Below, in pieces: positions 1-7,873 of a stretch of 64,000 nt of DNA (its first letter is position 1; every line of letters starts with the position of its first letter). A program made the translations under genes and the position numbers. Location of the stretch: assembly GCA_910579155.1 (NCBI GenBank), contig CAJTTS010000005.1:30659-94658 (forward strand). The letters run 5' to 3'. Below the pieces are notes generated by a model. It saw only the letters and a list, made by a program, of their open reading frames with translations. It did no database searches and had not been told where the DNA came from. This DNA is from an uncultured Oscillospiraceae bacterium. Its GTDB lineage: Bacteria > Bacillota_A > Clostridia > Oscillospirales > Oscillospiraceae.

Positions 1-1
1 G

Positions 2-331
2 CTGCCCCTGGTGGACTACCGGGCCCCGGCGGAGCCGGTGAAGTACGACTCCACCGCCGCCATGTGTACCGTCTGCGGCCTGCTGGAAATCGCCCAACGC
101 GTGGGCGAGCACGAGAAGCCGTTTTACATTGAGGCCGCTTACCGTATCCTGTGGGCCTGCGACGCGAAGTTTGCCAACTGGGACCCGGAGCAGGACTCCA
201 TTCTGACCGGCGGCACCTTCTTCTACCACGATCCGGACGGCACCAACACCGAGGTGCCCATCATCTACGCCGACTACTATTTCATCGAGGCCATTCTGCG
301 CCTGAAGGGAAAGGATTTATTTGAGTGGTGA
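2..331 (+). CDS. Unsaturated glucuronyl hydrolase (GH88), C-terminal part
   Basis: These are the last 109 residues of a family 88 unsaturated glucuronyl hydrolase. The frame is open at the window edge, so the start and the catalytic aspartates lie outside. The family removes the 4,5-unsaturated uronic acid from disaccharides released by hyaluronan, chondroitin or heparin lyases, in the cytoplasm. The tail matches the family in the helix around DSTAAMCTVCGLLEIA and the closing block YADYYFIEAILRL, which close the alpha/alpha barrel. The genes downstream are a sugar symporter, an SDR dehydrogenase and an RpiB-fold isomerase. That set fits use of unsaturated uronates and supports GH88 over the related family GH105. 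The natural substrate cannot be read from this fragment. Confidence 0.8.
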   Translation: MPLVDYRAPAEPVKYDSTAAMCTVCGLLEIAQRVGEHEKPFYIEAAYRILWACDAKFANWDPEQDSILTGGTFFYHDPDGTNTEVPIIYADYYFIEAILRLKGKDLFEW

Positions 332-379
332 CGTGAACGAAAACGAAAGAAACAAATTAAAAAAAGTGGGGAGACGACT

Positions 380-1737
380 ATGGACGCGACCAGCTCTGTG
401 AAATACCGTGTAGCGAAGCCCTGGCAGCTGTATCTTTTTTCGATTCATGACCTGATCCTTATGTGCTTCCTGATGATAATGGGCGTTATCACCTATTTAG
501 GAGCGGGCTACTACGGCCTTCTCGCCACCACGATGGCCATGATTGCCACCGCGTCCCGCATTTTCGACGCCATCACCGATCCCATCATCGCCTTTATTGT
601 GGAGCGGACAGACGGAAAATTCGGGCGGTACCGCCCGACGATGATCCTTGGCTGGATCATCAGCGCCATTGCCGTACTGTGTATGTATTTCTTCTGCCTT
701 GGCGCGAATGTGGTCCTCTTTATTCTGATCTACGCTGTGTATGTCATTGGGTACAGCTTTATGATGACTGCGCAGGGCGGCGCGCGCGTGGCGTTCACCA
801 ATGAGCCTGTTCAGCGCAACCGGCTGGGCCTCTACGCGGCGTTGTTGATCTGGGCACCATGCAGGAGCTGTGCATCACCATGCTGGTGGTGAGCTTCATC
901 ATCCTGGTGATCACCGTGATCAGCATATGGGATCGTGACGTCCCGGAGAATTACCGCAGCTTGACCGAGGATAAGGTCACGCCGTCAGATATGTTCAAGG
1001 TCATGAAAAACAACCGCAACTTCCAAATGATCCTGGTCGCCTGCGCCTCAGACCGTATTGCACTGCAAAATGCCGGAAACACCAGCGTTATGATTGCTGT
1101 CTGGGGCATCATTGCCGGGAATTACGCATTCTATGGGACTTTGAGCCTGATTGTTTTCATTCCCAACATTTTTGTGTCGATTTTTGGCAACCAGGTTTCC
1201 ATCAAGATGGGAAAACGGACAGCTATGAGCAGCTTCAGCATCGCCGCTGCGATAAGCACCGCCCTGATTATCGCCCTGTTTGTCCTGGGCGATCCAACCC
1301 AAATCGGCAAAACGCTCCCAATGACCGCGGCTTTCCTGGTGCTGTACTGCATTTTTCAGGCTTGCCGGACCGTGACCAACGGTCTGCGCATGCCCATGCT
1401 GGCTGACGTGGCGGACTACGAGATGAGTCGGAACGGCGGCAAGCAGATCGCCGGCGTGATCAGCGCGGCCTACTCCCTGGTGGACAAGACCATCGTGGCC
1501 TTCGCCACCACCATCGTGGGCTTCGCCTATGCGGGGATCGGCTATGTCACTTCCCTGCCCCAGATGGGCGATCCGGTTACGGACAGTCTGGTGACCGTTT
1601 CCATGGTGCTGTGGATGGGGCTTCCCATCGTGGGTTATATCCTGTCCATCATCGCGATGAAGTTCTATACCCTGGACAATGCCACCATGGAGGAGGTTCA
1701 GGCGAAGCTGTCCGCTATGAAAGCTGAGACCGAGTGA
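380..1737 (+). pseudogene. GPH-family sugar/cation symporter, broken by internal deletion and frameshift
   Basis: This is a glycoside-pentoside-hexuronide (MelB/UidB-like) symporter split into two frames. Codons from 380 give about 155 good residues covering the first four membrane helices, including the family loop FDAITDPIIAFIVERTDGKFGRYRP (shown here as DAITDPIIAF...RTDGKFGRYRP). After NRLGLYAA, near position 838, the frame runs into an unrelated tail and stops at 892. The protein resumes in another frame from about 841, with helix 6 onward (start-like ATG at 859), and ends at 1737 with a normal C-terminus. Compared with the family, about 25 to 30 residues holding helix 5 are absent at the junction, so this is more than a one-base slip. 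The gene would have imported the disaccharides used by its neighbours. It is either a genuine loss or an assembly error. Confidence 0.75.
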
Positions 1738-1790
1738 TGTTCGGTTAAATTACAAGCGGTTCCCGGCAAAGAATTGGGAGGTAAACGCAA

Positions 1791-2591
1791 ATGGTAAATT
1801 TTAGTTTAGAGGGCAAAGTGGCGCTGGTCACCGGCGCGTCCTACGGCATCGGCTTCGCCATTGCCAGCGCCATGGGCGAGGCGGGCGCGAAGATCGTGTT
1901 CAATGACCGTAAGCCCGAGCTCATTGAGAAGGGCGTAGCCGCTTATAAGGAGCTGGGCATCGACGCCCACGGCTACATCTGCGACGTTACCGACGAGGAC
2001 GCCGTCCAGGCCATGGTGGCGCAGATCGAAAAGGAGGTCGGCGTCATCGACATCCTGGTGAACAACGCGGGCATCATCAAGCGCATCCCCATGCTGGAGA
2101 TGTCCACCGCGGACTTCCGCCAGGTGGTTGACATCGATCTGAACGGGCCGTTCATCGTGGCCAAGGCCGTGATCCCCGGCATGATAAAGAAGGGCGGCGG
2201 CAAGATCATCAACATCTGTTCCATGATGAGCGAGCTGGGCCGGGAGACGGTCAGCGCCTACGCCGCCGCCAAGGGAGGACTGAAGATGCTCACCAAGAAC
2301 ATTGCCAGCGAGTACGGCCAGTACAACATCCAGTGCAACGCCATCGGCCCCGGCTACATCGCCACGCCTCAGACCGCTCCCCTCCGGGAGGTCCAGCCCG
2401 ACGGTTCCAGGCACCCCTTCGACCAGTTCATCCTGGCCAAGACCCCGGCTAACCGCTGGGGCGAGGCCAGCGACCTGGGCGGTCCGGCGGTGTTCCTGGC
2501 CTCTCCCGCCTCCGACTTCGTCAACGGCCATATCCTGTATGTGGATGGCGGCATCCTGGCCTACATCGGCAAGCAGCCCGCAGGGGAATAA
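1791..2591 (+). CDS. SDR-family 2-keto-3-deoxygluconate / gluconate 5-dehydrogenase (DhuD-like)
   Basis: A 266-residue classical short-chain dehydrogenase. The NAD(P) glycine motif TGASYGIG is at residues 14-21, NNAG at 91-94, and the catalytic Ser, Tyr and Lys fall at about S144, Y157 and K161 (YAAAK). The protein resembles bacterial gluconate 5-dehydrogenases. In streptococcal glycosaminoglycan clusters a close relative, DhuD, reduces or oxidises the C5 keto group in the unsaturated uronate pathway. The next gene is the matching RpiB-fold isomerase, so that role is the likely one here. The start ATG follows a GGGAGGT ribosome binding site. Biochemical specificity is inferred from context only. 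Confidence 0.85.
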   Translation: MVNFSLEGKVALVTGASYGIGFAIASAMGEAGAKIVFNDRKPELIEKGVAAYKELGIDAHGYICDVTDEDAVQAMVAQIEKEVGVIDILVNNAGIIKRIPMLEMSTADFRQVVDIDLNGPFIVAKAVIPGMIKKGGGKIINICSMMSELGRETVSAYAAAKGGLKMLTKNIASEYGQYNIQCNAIGPGYIATPQTAPLREVQPDGSRHPFDQFILAKTPANRWGEASDLGGPAVFLASPASDFVNGHILYVDGGILAYIGKQPAGE

Positions 2592-2629
2592 ACCATTTGC
2601 GGGCAACTGAATGATTGGAAGGGTCAACT

Positions 2630-3265
2630 ATGAAAATCGCACTCATCAACGAAAACAGCCAGGCGGCAAAGAACGGCGTTATCCTGGCGGCGCTGAAAAA
2701 AGTGGTGGAGCCCATGGGCCACACTGTAGACAACTACGGCATGTACGCCGCCGACGACAAGGCCCAGCTCACCTACGTCCAGTGCGGCATTCTGGGTGCG
2801 CTGCTGCTGAACGGCGGCGCGGCGGACTATGTCATCACCGGCTGCGGCACCGGCGAGGGGGCCATGCTGGCTATGAACAGCTTCCCCGGCGTCATCTGCG
2901 GCCACGTGGAGGATCCGGTGGACGCCTACACCTTTGCCCACGTCAACGACGGCAACGCCGTGGCTATGCCCTTCGCCAAGGGCTTCGGCTGGGGCGGCGA
3001 GCTCAACCTGGAGTACGTGTTTGAAAAGCTGTTCGGCTTCGGTCACGGCCAGGGCTATCCCCCCGAGCGGCGGGAGCCGGAGATGCGCAATAAGGGCATT
3101 CTGGACGAGGTGCGGGCCAAGACCTACCGGCCCCTGCTGGACGGCCTGAAGGACATCGACCAGGAGCTGGTCAAGGGCGCCGTGTCCGGCGAGCACTTCC
3201 AGGAGCTGTTCTTCGGCAATTGCAAGGACCAGGCCATCGCGGACTATGTGAAGAGCCTGCTGTAA
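2630..3265 (+). CDS. RpiB/LacAB-family uronate ketol-isomerase (DhuI-like)
   Basis: A 211-residue sugar isomerase of the RpiB/LacA/LacB fold. It carries the family stretch YVITGCGTGEGAMLAMNSFPG around residues 67-87, with the Cys and GTGEG loop that form the phosphate or carboxylate pocket, and the HVNDGNAVAMP segment. It is longer than true ribose-5-phosphate isomerase B (about 150 residues). It matches the longer relatives, such as streptococcal DhuI, that isomerise 4-deoxy-5-hexosulose uronate, the spontaneous product of GH88 cleavage. Placement directly after a DhuD-like dehydrogenase and in an operon with GH88 supports this. I chose the ATG at 2630 because GGAAGGG lies about 7 bases upstream. 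It is the last gene of the operon. Confidence 0.8.
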   Translation: MKIALINENSQAAKNGVILAALKKVVEPMGHTVDNYGMYAADDKAQLTYVQCGILGALLLNGGAADYVITGCGTGEGAMLAMNSFPGVICGHVEDPVDAYTFAHVNDGNAVAMPFAKGFGWGGELNLEYVFEKLFGFGHGQGYPPERREPEMRNKGILDEVRAKTYRPLLDGLKDIDQELVKGAVSGEHFQELFFGNCKDQAIADYVKSLL

Positions 3266-3278
3266 AAACGCAAACGAA

Positions 3279-3309
3279 AGCCCTGATACTGGATGGTATC
3301 AGGGCTTTT
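3279..3309 (+). terminator. Intrinsic terminator after the uronate operon
   Basis: An 11-bp perfect stem (AGCCCTGATAC with GTATCAGGGCT) and a 6-base loop is followed by TTT, 13 bases after the isomerase stop codon. Confidence 0.8.
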
Positions 3310-3366
3310 GCGTGTATGCGGAAGAAGCAAGGAGATGGACAGATCCGGGTAAAAGAACAGGAGAAA

Positions 3367-3401
3367 CGGGCGGCTGCCTCCCGGCAGCCGCCCGTTTTTT
3401 T
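3367..3401 (+). terminator. Second strong terminator between convergent genes
   Basis: A 12-bp GC-rich stem (CGGGCGGCTGCC with GGCAGCCGCCCG) is followed by seven T on the plus strand. It lies just beyond the stop codon of the minus-strand helicase and may also end that transcript, although the minus-side U-tract is poor. Confidence 0.75.
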
Positions 3402-3407
3402 GCGCCG

Positions 3408-5651
3408 TCAATGCCCGCGGGTCCGGGAGGCGCCGCCCCGCTCCCGGCGGAAGCATGCGTCGCACAGCCGTCCCCGGTGGTGGAGGGGCAGGGCCTTTCC
3501 GCAGCGGGCGCAGAAGCGAATGTTGTTGCGCAGGCGGTGGAGCAAAATTTCGTTGATCTCATCCGCCACCCGCTCCCGGCTGTCGTACAGCCGGTCCTCG
3601 TCCACCGGACAGCCGAAGGCCTTGGCGAAGGAGAAGTAGAGGTCCAGCTTCCGGTAATGCAGCTCCAGCTCAGGCAGGGTGGGCGCATCCTCGGGGAGTC
3701 CGGGCTGCTCGATGGGCTCGCCTCGCTGCCAGCGGTGGAGGAACTGGAAAAACAGGTCCCGCAGCGCGTCCTCCGTCTCGTCGAAGGGGATGTTGGCCGC
3801 CCGCAGCTCCTGCTCCCGGGTGAGGAGGAACCCCATCTCCCGCATCTTGGAGATGATGGCGATATAGCGGGATACGTCCAGCCGCCGGTAAGGCTCCACT
3901 GTGGGCATCCGGTTCCACTGGGTGAGCACCTCCAGCAGGTCGAAATCCACCTGGAGCACCAGGTCGGAGAACCCGGCTACGGCGTATTCCAGCGGCGGCG
4001 CCGTCGCCTCCAGCCCTGCCCGGACGACGGCCAGGTTCTGGGTGGCCCCCACATAGCCCTTGTTGTACATCCCGAACCGCCCCGCCCGGCCGGCGATCTG
4101 CTTGATTTCCTCCGGCTTTAGCTCCCGGCGCTCGATGCCGTCGAATTTCTCCGTCTCCATGAAGATGATCCGCCGTATGGGCAGGTTCAGCCCCATGCCG
4201 ATGGCGTCGGTGGAGACGATATACTCCATCTCCCCGTTGAGAAAGCCCTCCATCTGCTTTCGCCGGGTAGAGTAGGGCAGGGCACCGTAGATGATAGCGG
4301 GCTCCTTGCCGCTCTGGCGCAGGTCCTCGGCCACGCTGAGCACGCCGATTTTGGAGAAGGTGATGAGGGCGTCCCCCGGCTGTATGCGCTGGTAGTCCAC
4401 CGGGTGGGACATGCACAGCAGCGGGGTGTTCCGCCGGTGCTCTTCCACCTCCACGCTGTCGCCGCAGCTCTCGATGAGGCGGATGAGCAGGTCCCTGGCC
4501 TCGGGCGCGGCGCACAGGTGGACCTCCGGGGACAGCACGCCCAGGATGGCGCGGGTCCAGGCGTAGCCCCGCTGGGGATCGGCGATCATCTGGCACTCGT
4601 CGATCACCGCCACGTCCCAGCGGCGCTTCAGGTCCAGCTTTTCCGCCGTGGCGGCAATGTGGGTGTCCTCCTCCCGCAGGTCCTCCTCCTCGCCGGTGGT
4701 CAGGCCGCAGTCCACCCCCGCGTCCAGCAGGGTCTCCTGGGCCTCCAGGGCCAGCAGGCGCAGGGGAGCCAGGTACACGCCGGTTTTTGCCGCCTTGAGG
4801 CGTTGGAACCCGGCGTAGGTTTTTCCGGTGTTGGTGCCGCCCAGGTGCAGGACGAAGCGGCGGCGCATGGCCCGGGCCTCCGGGTACTCGTCTTTGGGGT
4901 TCAGGGCGATGAGCAGGGACAGGCTGGTGCGGATGGCCTGGGGCACGTACCACACCGACCACACGGTGGACAGCCCTTCGTTGAGCAGTTGGGAGGCGGG
5001 GAAGCCCTCGCCGGCCAGAAACCGCTCCAGGTCCGCTTCGGGCTGGGAGGCGGAAAAGTCCGCCAGCACCTGCTCCGCCGCGGCCCGGAGCACGGCAGGG
5101 TAACGGGCGGGGAGCTCCTGGGCCAGAGCGTGGCCGGGGTGTGCGCCCAGCCAGTCCCCCGCCCGGATGAGGTTTTTCAATACCTCCGTCAGGCGCTTGC
5201 CGTCGCACCGATTCTCCAGGGCCAGGAATTCCCCGATCCAGGCCGTAGCCTGAGAGGCGCGCAGGTGGCTCTTAGCCCCGGAGGGAAGCCGGGTCAGGAC
5301 GGCCCGGTGGTAGTGTTCCGCCAGCAGCCAGGCGGGGGAGCCGTCCCGCGGCGCACCGTCCCAACCCCGGGTCAGGGCGGCGCGGGCCCGCCTGACGTTC
5401 TGAGTGGCGGCGGGAGGGGGCGGAGGAGCCTGGGCGGCCTGGACGGGGTTTGGGGCGGGCTTTTGCGGGACAAACCGGGGGTCGCGCTCCGCCTGGAGCA
5501 CATCCGCCTTATTCCACACCCGGACGTTGAAGCCGTTGGAGGGAATGGAGTGGTGGGACTTGGGGAGGAGCTCCCGGATCAGTTCGTTGGTCCAGCCCCG
5601 CCGCTTCAGCAGCGACGCGGACCAGTATTTTCCCCGGCCTCGTCCGGACAT
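3408..5651 (-). CDS. SUV3-like DExH RNA helicase with C-terminal zinc ribbon
   Basis: A 747-residue superfamily 2 helicase. Walker A is GGTNTGKT (residues 271-278), motif Ia LAPLRLLA (294-301), motif II DECQ (351-354) and motif VI QIAGRAGR (518-525). Together with the N-terminal helical region and the LALEAQE segment these resemble SUPV3L1/Suv3, the helicase of the mitochondrial RNA degradosome, more than the usual bacterial DEAD-box proteins. The first 60 residues form a small basic WSASLLKRRGWT-type domain, then a proline-rich linker. The C-terminus ends with four cysteines (C714, C717, C730, C733) that should bind zinc. A role in RNA unwinding or turnover is inferred from family membership. 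The gene stands alone between a convergent operon and a small nucleotidyltransferase. Confidence 0.75.
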   Translation of the reverse strand: MSGRGRGKYWSASLLKRRGWTNELIRELLPKSHHSIPSNGFNVRVWNKADVLQAERDPRFVPQKPAPNPVQAAQAPPPPPAATQNVRRARAALTRGWDGAPRDGSPAWLLAEHYHRAVLTRLPSGAKSHLRASQATAWIGEFLALENRCDGKRLTEVLKNLIRAGDWLGAHPGHALAQELPARYPAVLRAAAEQVLADFSASQPEADLERFLAGEGFPASQLLNEGLSTVWSVWYVPQAIRTSLSLLIALNPKDEYPEARAMRRRFVLHLGGTNTGKTYAGFQRLKAAKTGVYLAPLRLLALEAQETLLDAGVDCGLTTGEEEDLREEDTHIAATAEKLDLKRRWDVAVIDECQMIADPQRGYAWTRAILGVLSPEVHLCAAPEARDLLIRLIESCGDSVEVEEHRRNTPLLCMSHPVDYQRIQPGDALITFSKIGVLSVAEDLRQSGKEPAIIYGALPYSTRRKQMEGFLNGEMEYIVSTDAIGMGLNLPIRRIIFMETEKFDGIERRELKPEEIKQIAGRAGRFGMYNKGYVGATQNLAVVRAGLEATAPPLEYAVAGFSDLVLQVDFDLLEVLTQWNRMPTVEPYRRLDVSRYIAIISKMREMGFLLTREQELRAANIPFDETEDALRDLFFQFLHRWQRGEPIEQPGLPEDAPTLPELELHYRKLDLYFSFAKAFGCPVDEDRLYDSRERVADEINEILLHRLRNNIRFCARCGKALPLHHRGRLCDACFRRERGGASRTRGH

Positions 5652-5679
5652 GGCCTGTCCCTCCTCATTCAGTGAAAAA

Positions 5680-6132
5680 TCAAGTGGGTGTTGTCATAGT
5701 ATATCCCAGGGCGGAGAAATCTTCAACAGCAAGTCGTGGAAGCCCTGGGGTGCCGGTTTCTCTCATCTTTTCGATTAACGCAATATCCGCTAAATCCTTT
5801 GCCCTGTCAAGTTTCTTTTTCATCTGTATCAGTCCGTCTGCACACACAACGGGAACGCCGCTGATTGTTTCCACCGTACCCTCAATCCAGTTTTCAAAAA
5901 TCTCGATATGTTCAGAATATAATATTTTTCTGGTTCCATCTTGACAGCGTGAAACTGTATAGCCCTGCCGCTCCAATTTATCTGCCAAGCGTGTACTACA
6001 CCCCAAATCAATGTCGTGTGTTTGAGAGCGAAACCCATGTAAAACCATGGCGGCGCCGGCAACCACCCAGTATTCCTTTTCAGGAAGAGAGAGCGTCCGA
6101 AGCCGCTGAAGCAACGAAGCTTTATCAAACAT
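5680..6132 (-). CDS. Small nucleotidyltransferase-like protein (AbiEii/MNT-related)
   Basis: A 150-residue protein with the start of the polymerase-beta-type nucleotidyltransferase fold: an AGAAMVLHGFR loop at residues 25-35 followed by HDIDLG, with D40 and D42 as likely metal ligands. Many relatives are annotated as AbiEii/AbiGii-type toxins or DUF6036 proteins. The cognate antitoxin usually expected next door (AbiEi-like, or a HEPN partner) is not present. Base composition is visibly AT-richer than the genes on both sides, which suggests recent acquisition. It lies 28 bp upstream of the helicase on the same strand. Function is unassigned; a toxin or a DUF-type housekeeping role are both possible. 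Confidence 0.6.
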   Translation of the reverse strand: MFDKASLLQRLRTLSLPEKEYWVVAGAAMVLHGFRSQTHDIDLGCSTRLADKLERQGYTVSRCQDGTRKILYSEHIEIFENWIEGTVETISGVPVVCADGLIQMKKKLDRAKDLADIALIEKMRETGTPGLPRLAVEDFSALGYTMTTPT

Positions 6133-6340
6133 ATTGATGAAGTACCCCCTATATCTTGACTGTTTGTAGTTCGGATCGGAATCGTTATAGCGCTAAATCG
6201 GGATATGCTGCTCTGAATTATACCATCGGTTTACCAGCGTATCAACCCCGCCTTCAGGTAACTGCCGACTTTTGTGGAAACTACTGAAGCGATAATGCAA
6301 CAACACTTCACTTTAAAAAAGGACCCGGTGAAACCCTCTC

Positions 6341-6369
6341 TTGCAACTATAGAAAGTATATGTTAAAAT
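6341..6369 (+). promoter_or_regulatory. Promoter of the binding-protein/kinase operon
   Basis: TTGCAA at 6341-6346, a 17-base spacer and TAAAAT at 6364-6369. The transcript would start near 6376, 27 bases before the lipoprotein start codon. The rest of 6133-6340 is AT-rich and shows no further feature. Confidence 0.65.
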
Positions 6370-6402
6370 ACTGAAAAAGAAGTAAAAAATGGGGCGATTA
6401 CA

Positions 6403-7866
6403 ATGGGAAAAACTGACAAATCGACAGGAAAGCTGCTCCCGCTTTGCCTGGCGGCGGCGCTGGTTCTCAGCCTTGGGGGCTGCGGGGTCCAGGACCCGCT
6501 GGATCCCAAGAACCCGGTGGCGCTGACGGTATGGCACTACTACAACGGCTCCCAGCAGGAGGCTTTTGACGCGCTTGTGGAGGAATTTAACGACACGGTG
6601 GGCCGCGAGGAGGGCATTTACATCCAGAGCTACTCCCAGGGCTCGGTGTCCGACCTAGAGTCTGCGGTGCGGGACGCCATTGCCGGAAGGGTGGGGGCGG
6701 ACGAGATGCCGGACCTCTTCGCCTCCTATGCCGATACCGCCTATGAGTTGGAGCAGGCGGGGGCGCTGGCCAACCTGTCGGACTACCTCAGCCAGGAGGA
6801 GCTGGAGCAATACGAGGACTCCTACATTGAGGAGGGGCGTATCGCCGCCAACGGAACCCTGTGCATCTTTCCCACGGCGAAATCCACCGAGATCATGATG
6901 ATCAATAAGACGGATTGGGAGCCCTTTGCCGCCTCCGCCGGTGTCACCTTGGACGACCTGCGGACCATTGAGGGGGTGGCGGCTACGGCTCAGGCGTACT
7001 ATGAGTGGACGGACGACCTGACCCCCAGTGTGCCGGGAGACGGTCGGGCCCTTTACGGACGGGACGCCGTGGCCAATTACTTCATCATCGGCATGCGGCA
7101 GATGGGCGTGGAGCTGTTCCAGGTGGAGAACGGCGTGATGACCCTGAACGTGCCCAGGGACGAGGCGCGCCGCCTGTGGGAGAACTACTATGTCCCGATT
7201 GTCAAGGGGTACTTCGGGGCCTACGGCGCATTCCGCTCCGACGACGTAAAGACGGGGGAAATCCTGGCCTACACCGGCTCCACCGCCTCCGCCATGTACT
7301 TCCCCGATCATGTAGAGCGCAATGGAAGCAGCCGCCCTATCGAGTATATCGTCTTGCCGGCCCCTGTGTTTGAGGGCGGGCAGGATTACGCCGTGCAGCA
7401 GGGGGCGGGTATGGTGGTGAGCAAGTCGGATGAAACGCACGAGTACGCCGCCGTGGAGTTTTTGAAATGGTTTACCCAGGCGGAAAACAACCTCCGGTTT
7501 GGCTGTGTGTCCGGCTATCTGCCGGTGCGCAAGGAGGCAAACAGCGCCGAGAAGCTGGACCAGGTCATCGAGGAGCTGGACCTGGCGGTGGCTCCCAAGA
7601 CCTATGATTGCCTGACCACGGTATTCGAGCGGATGGATGAGATGACCTTGTACACCAATCGGAGCTTTGAGAAGGCCTACGCCGCCCGGGGGGTGCTGGA
7701 GTACCATCTGGCGGACAAGGCGGAGGAGGACCGGACCGTGGTGGCTGAAGCAGTGGCCCAGGGCGCCGGTCTGGAGGAGGCATCGGCCCCCTATGTGACG
7801 GAGGATGCCTTTCAGGAATGGTATGACTCATTCTGCGGTGCGTTGAATGCCGCGGTGGGCAAATAA
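6403..7866 (+). CDS. Extracellular solute-binding lipoprotein (family 1, sugar-binding type)
   Basis: A 487-residue secreted protein with a lipoprotein signal peptide ending in LSLGGC (acylated Cys about residue 27). The N-lobe start ALTVWHYYNGSQQEAF and the block GAGMVVSKSDETHEYAAVEFLKW are typical of family 1 extracellular solute-binding proteins that usually feed sugar ABC importers. No permease or ATPase follows. The next gene, 8 bases after the stop, is a membrane histidine kinase. The likely job is therefore to present a ligand to the kinase, as periplasmic-binding-protein-linked sensors do, rather than to transport. The ligand is unknown. Confidence 0.85.
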   Translation: MGKTDKSTGKLLPLCLAAALVLSLGGCGVQDPLDPKNPVALTVWHYYNGSQQEAFDALVEEFNDTVGREEGIYIQSYSQGSVSDLESAVRDAIAGRVGADEMPDLFASYADTAYELEQAGALANLSDYLSQEELEQYEDSYIEEGRIAANGTLCIFPTAKSTEIMMINKTDWEPFAASAGVTLDDLRTIEGVAATAQAYYEWTDDLTPSVPGDGRALYGRDAVANYFIIGMRQMGVELFQVENGVMTLNVPRDEARRLWENYYVPIVKGYFGAYGAFRSDDVKTGEILAYTGSTASAMYFPDHVERNGSSRPIEYIVLPAPVFEGGQDYAVQQGAGMVVSKSDETHEYAAVEFLKWFTQAENNLRFGCVSGYLPVRKEANSAEKLDQVIEELDLAVAPKTYDCLTTVFERMDEMTLYTNRSFEKAYAARGVLEYHLADKAEEDRTVVAEAVAQGAGLEEASAPYVTEDAFQEWYDSFCGALNAAVGK

Positions 7867-7873
7867 GAGAGCG

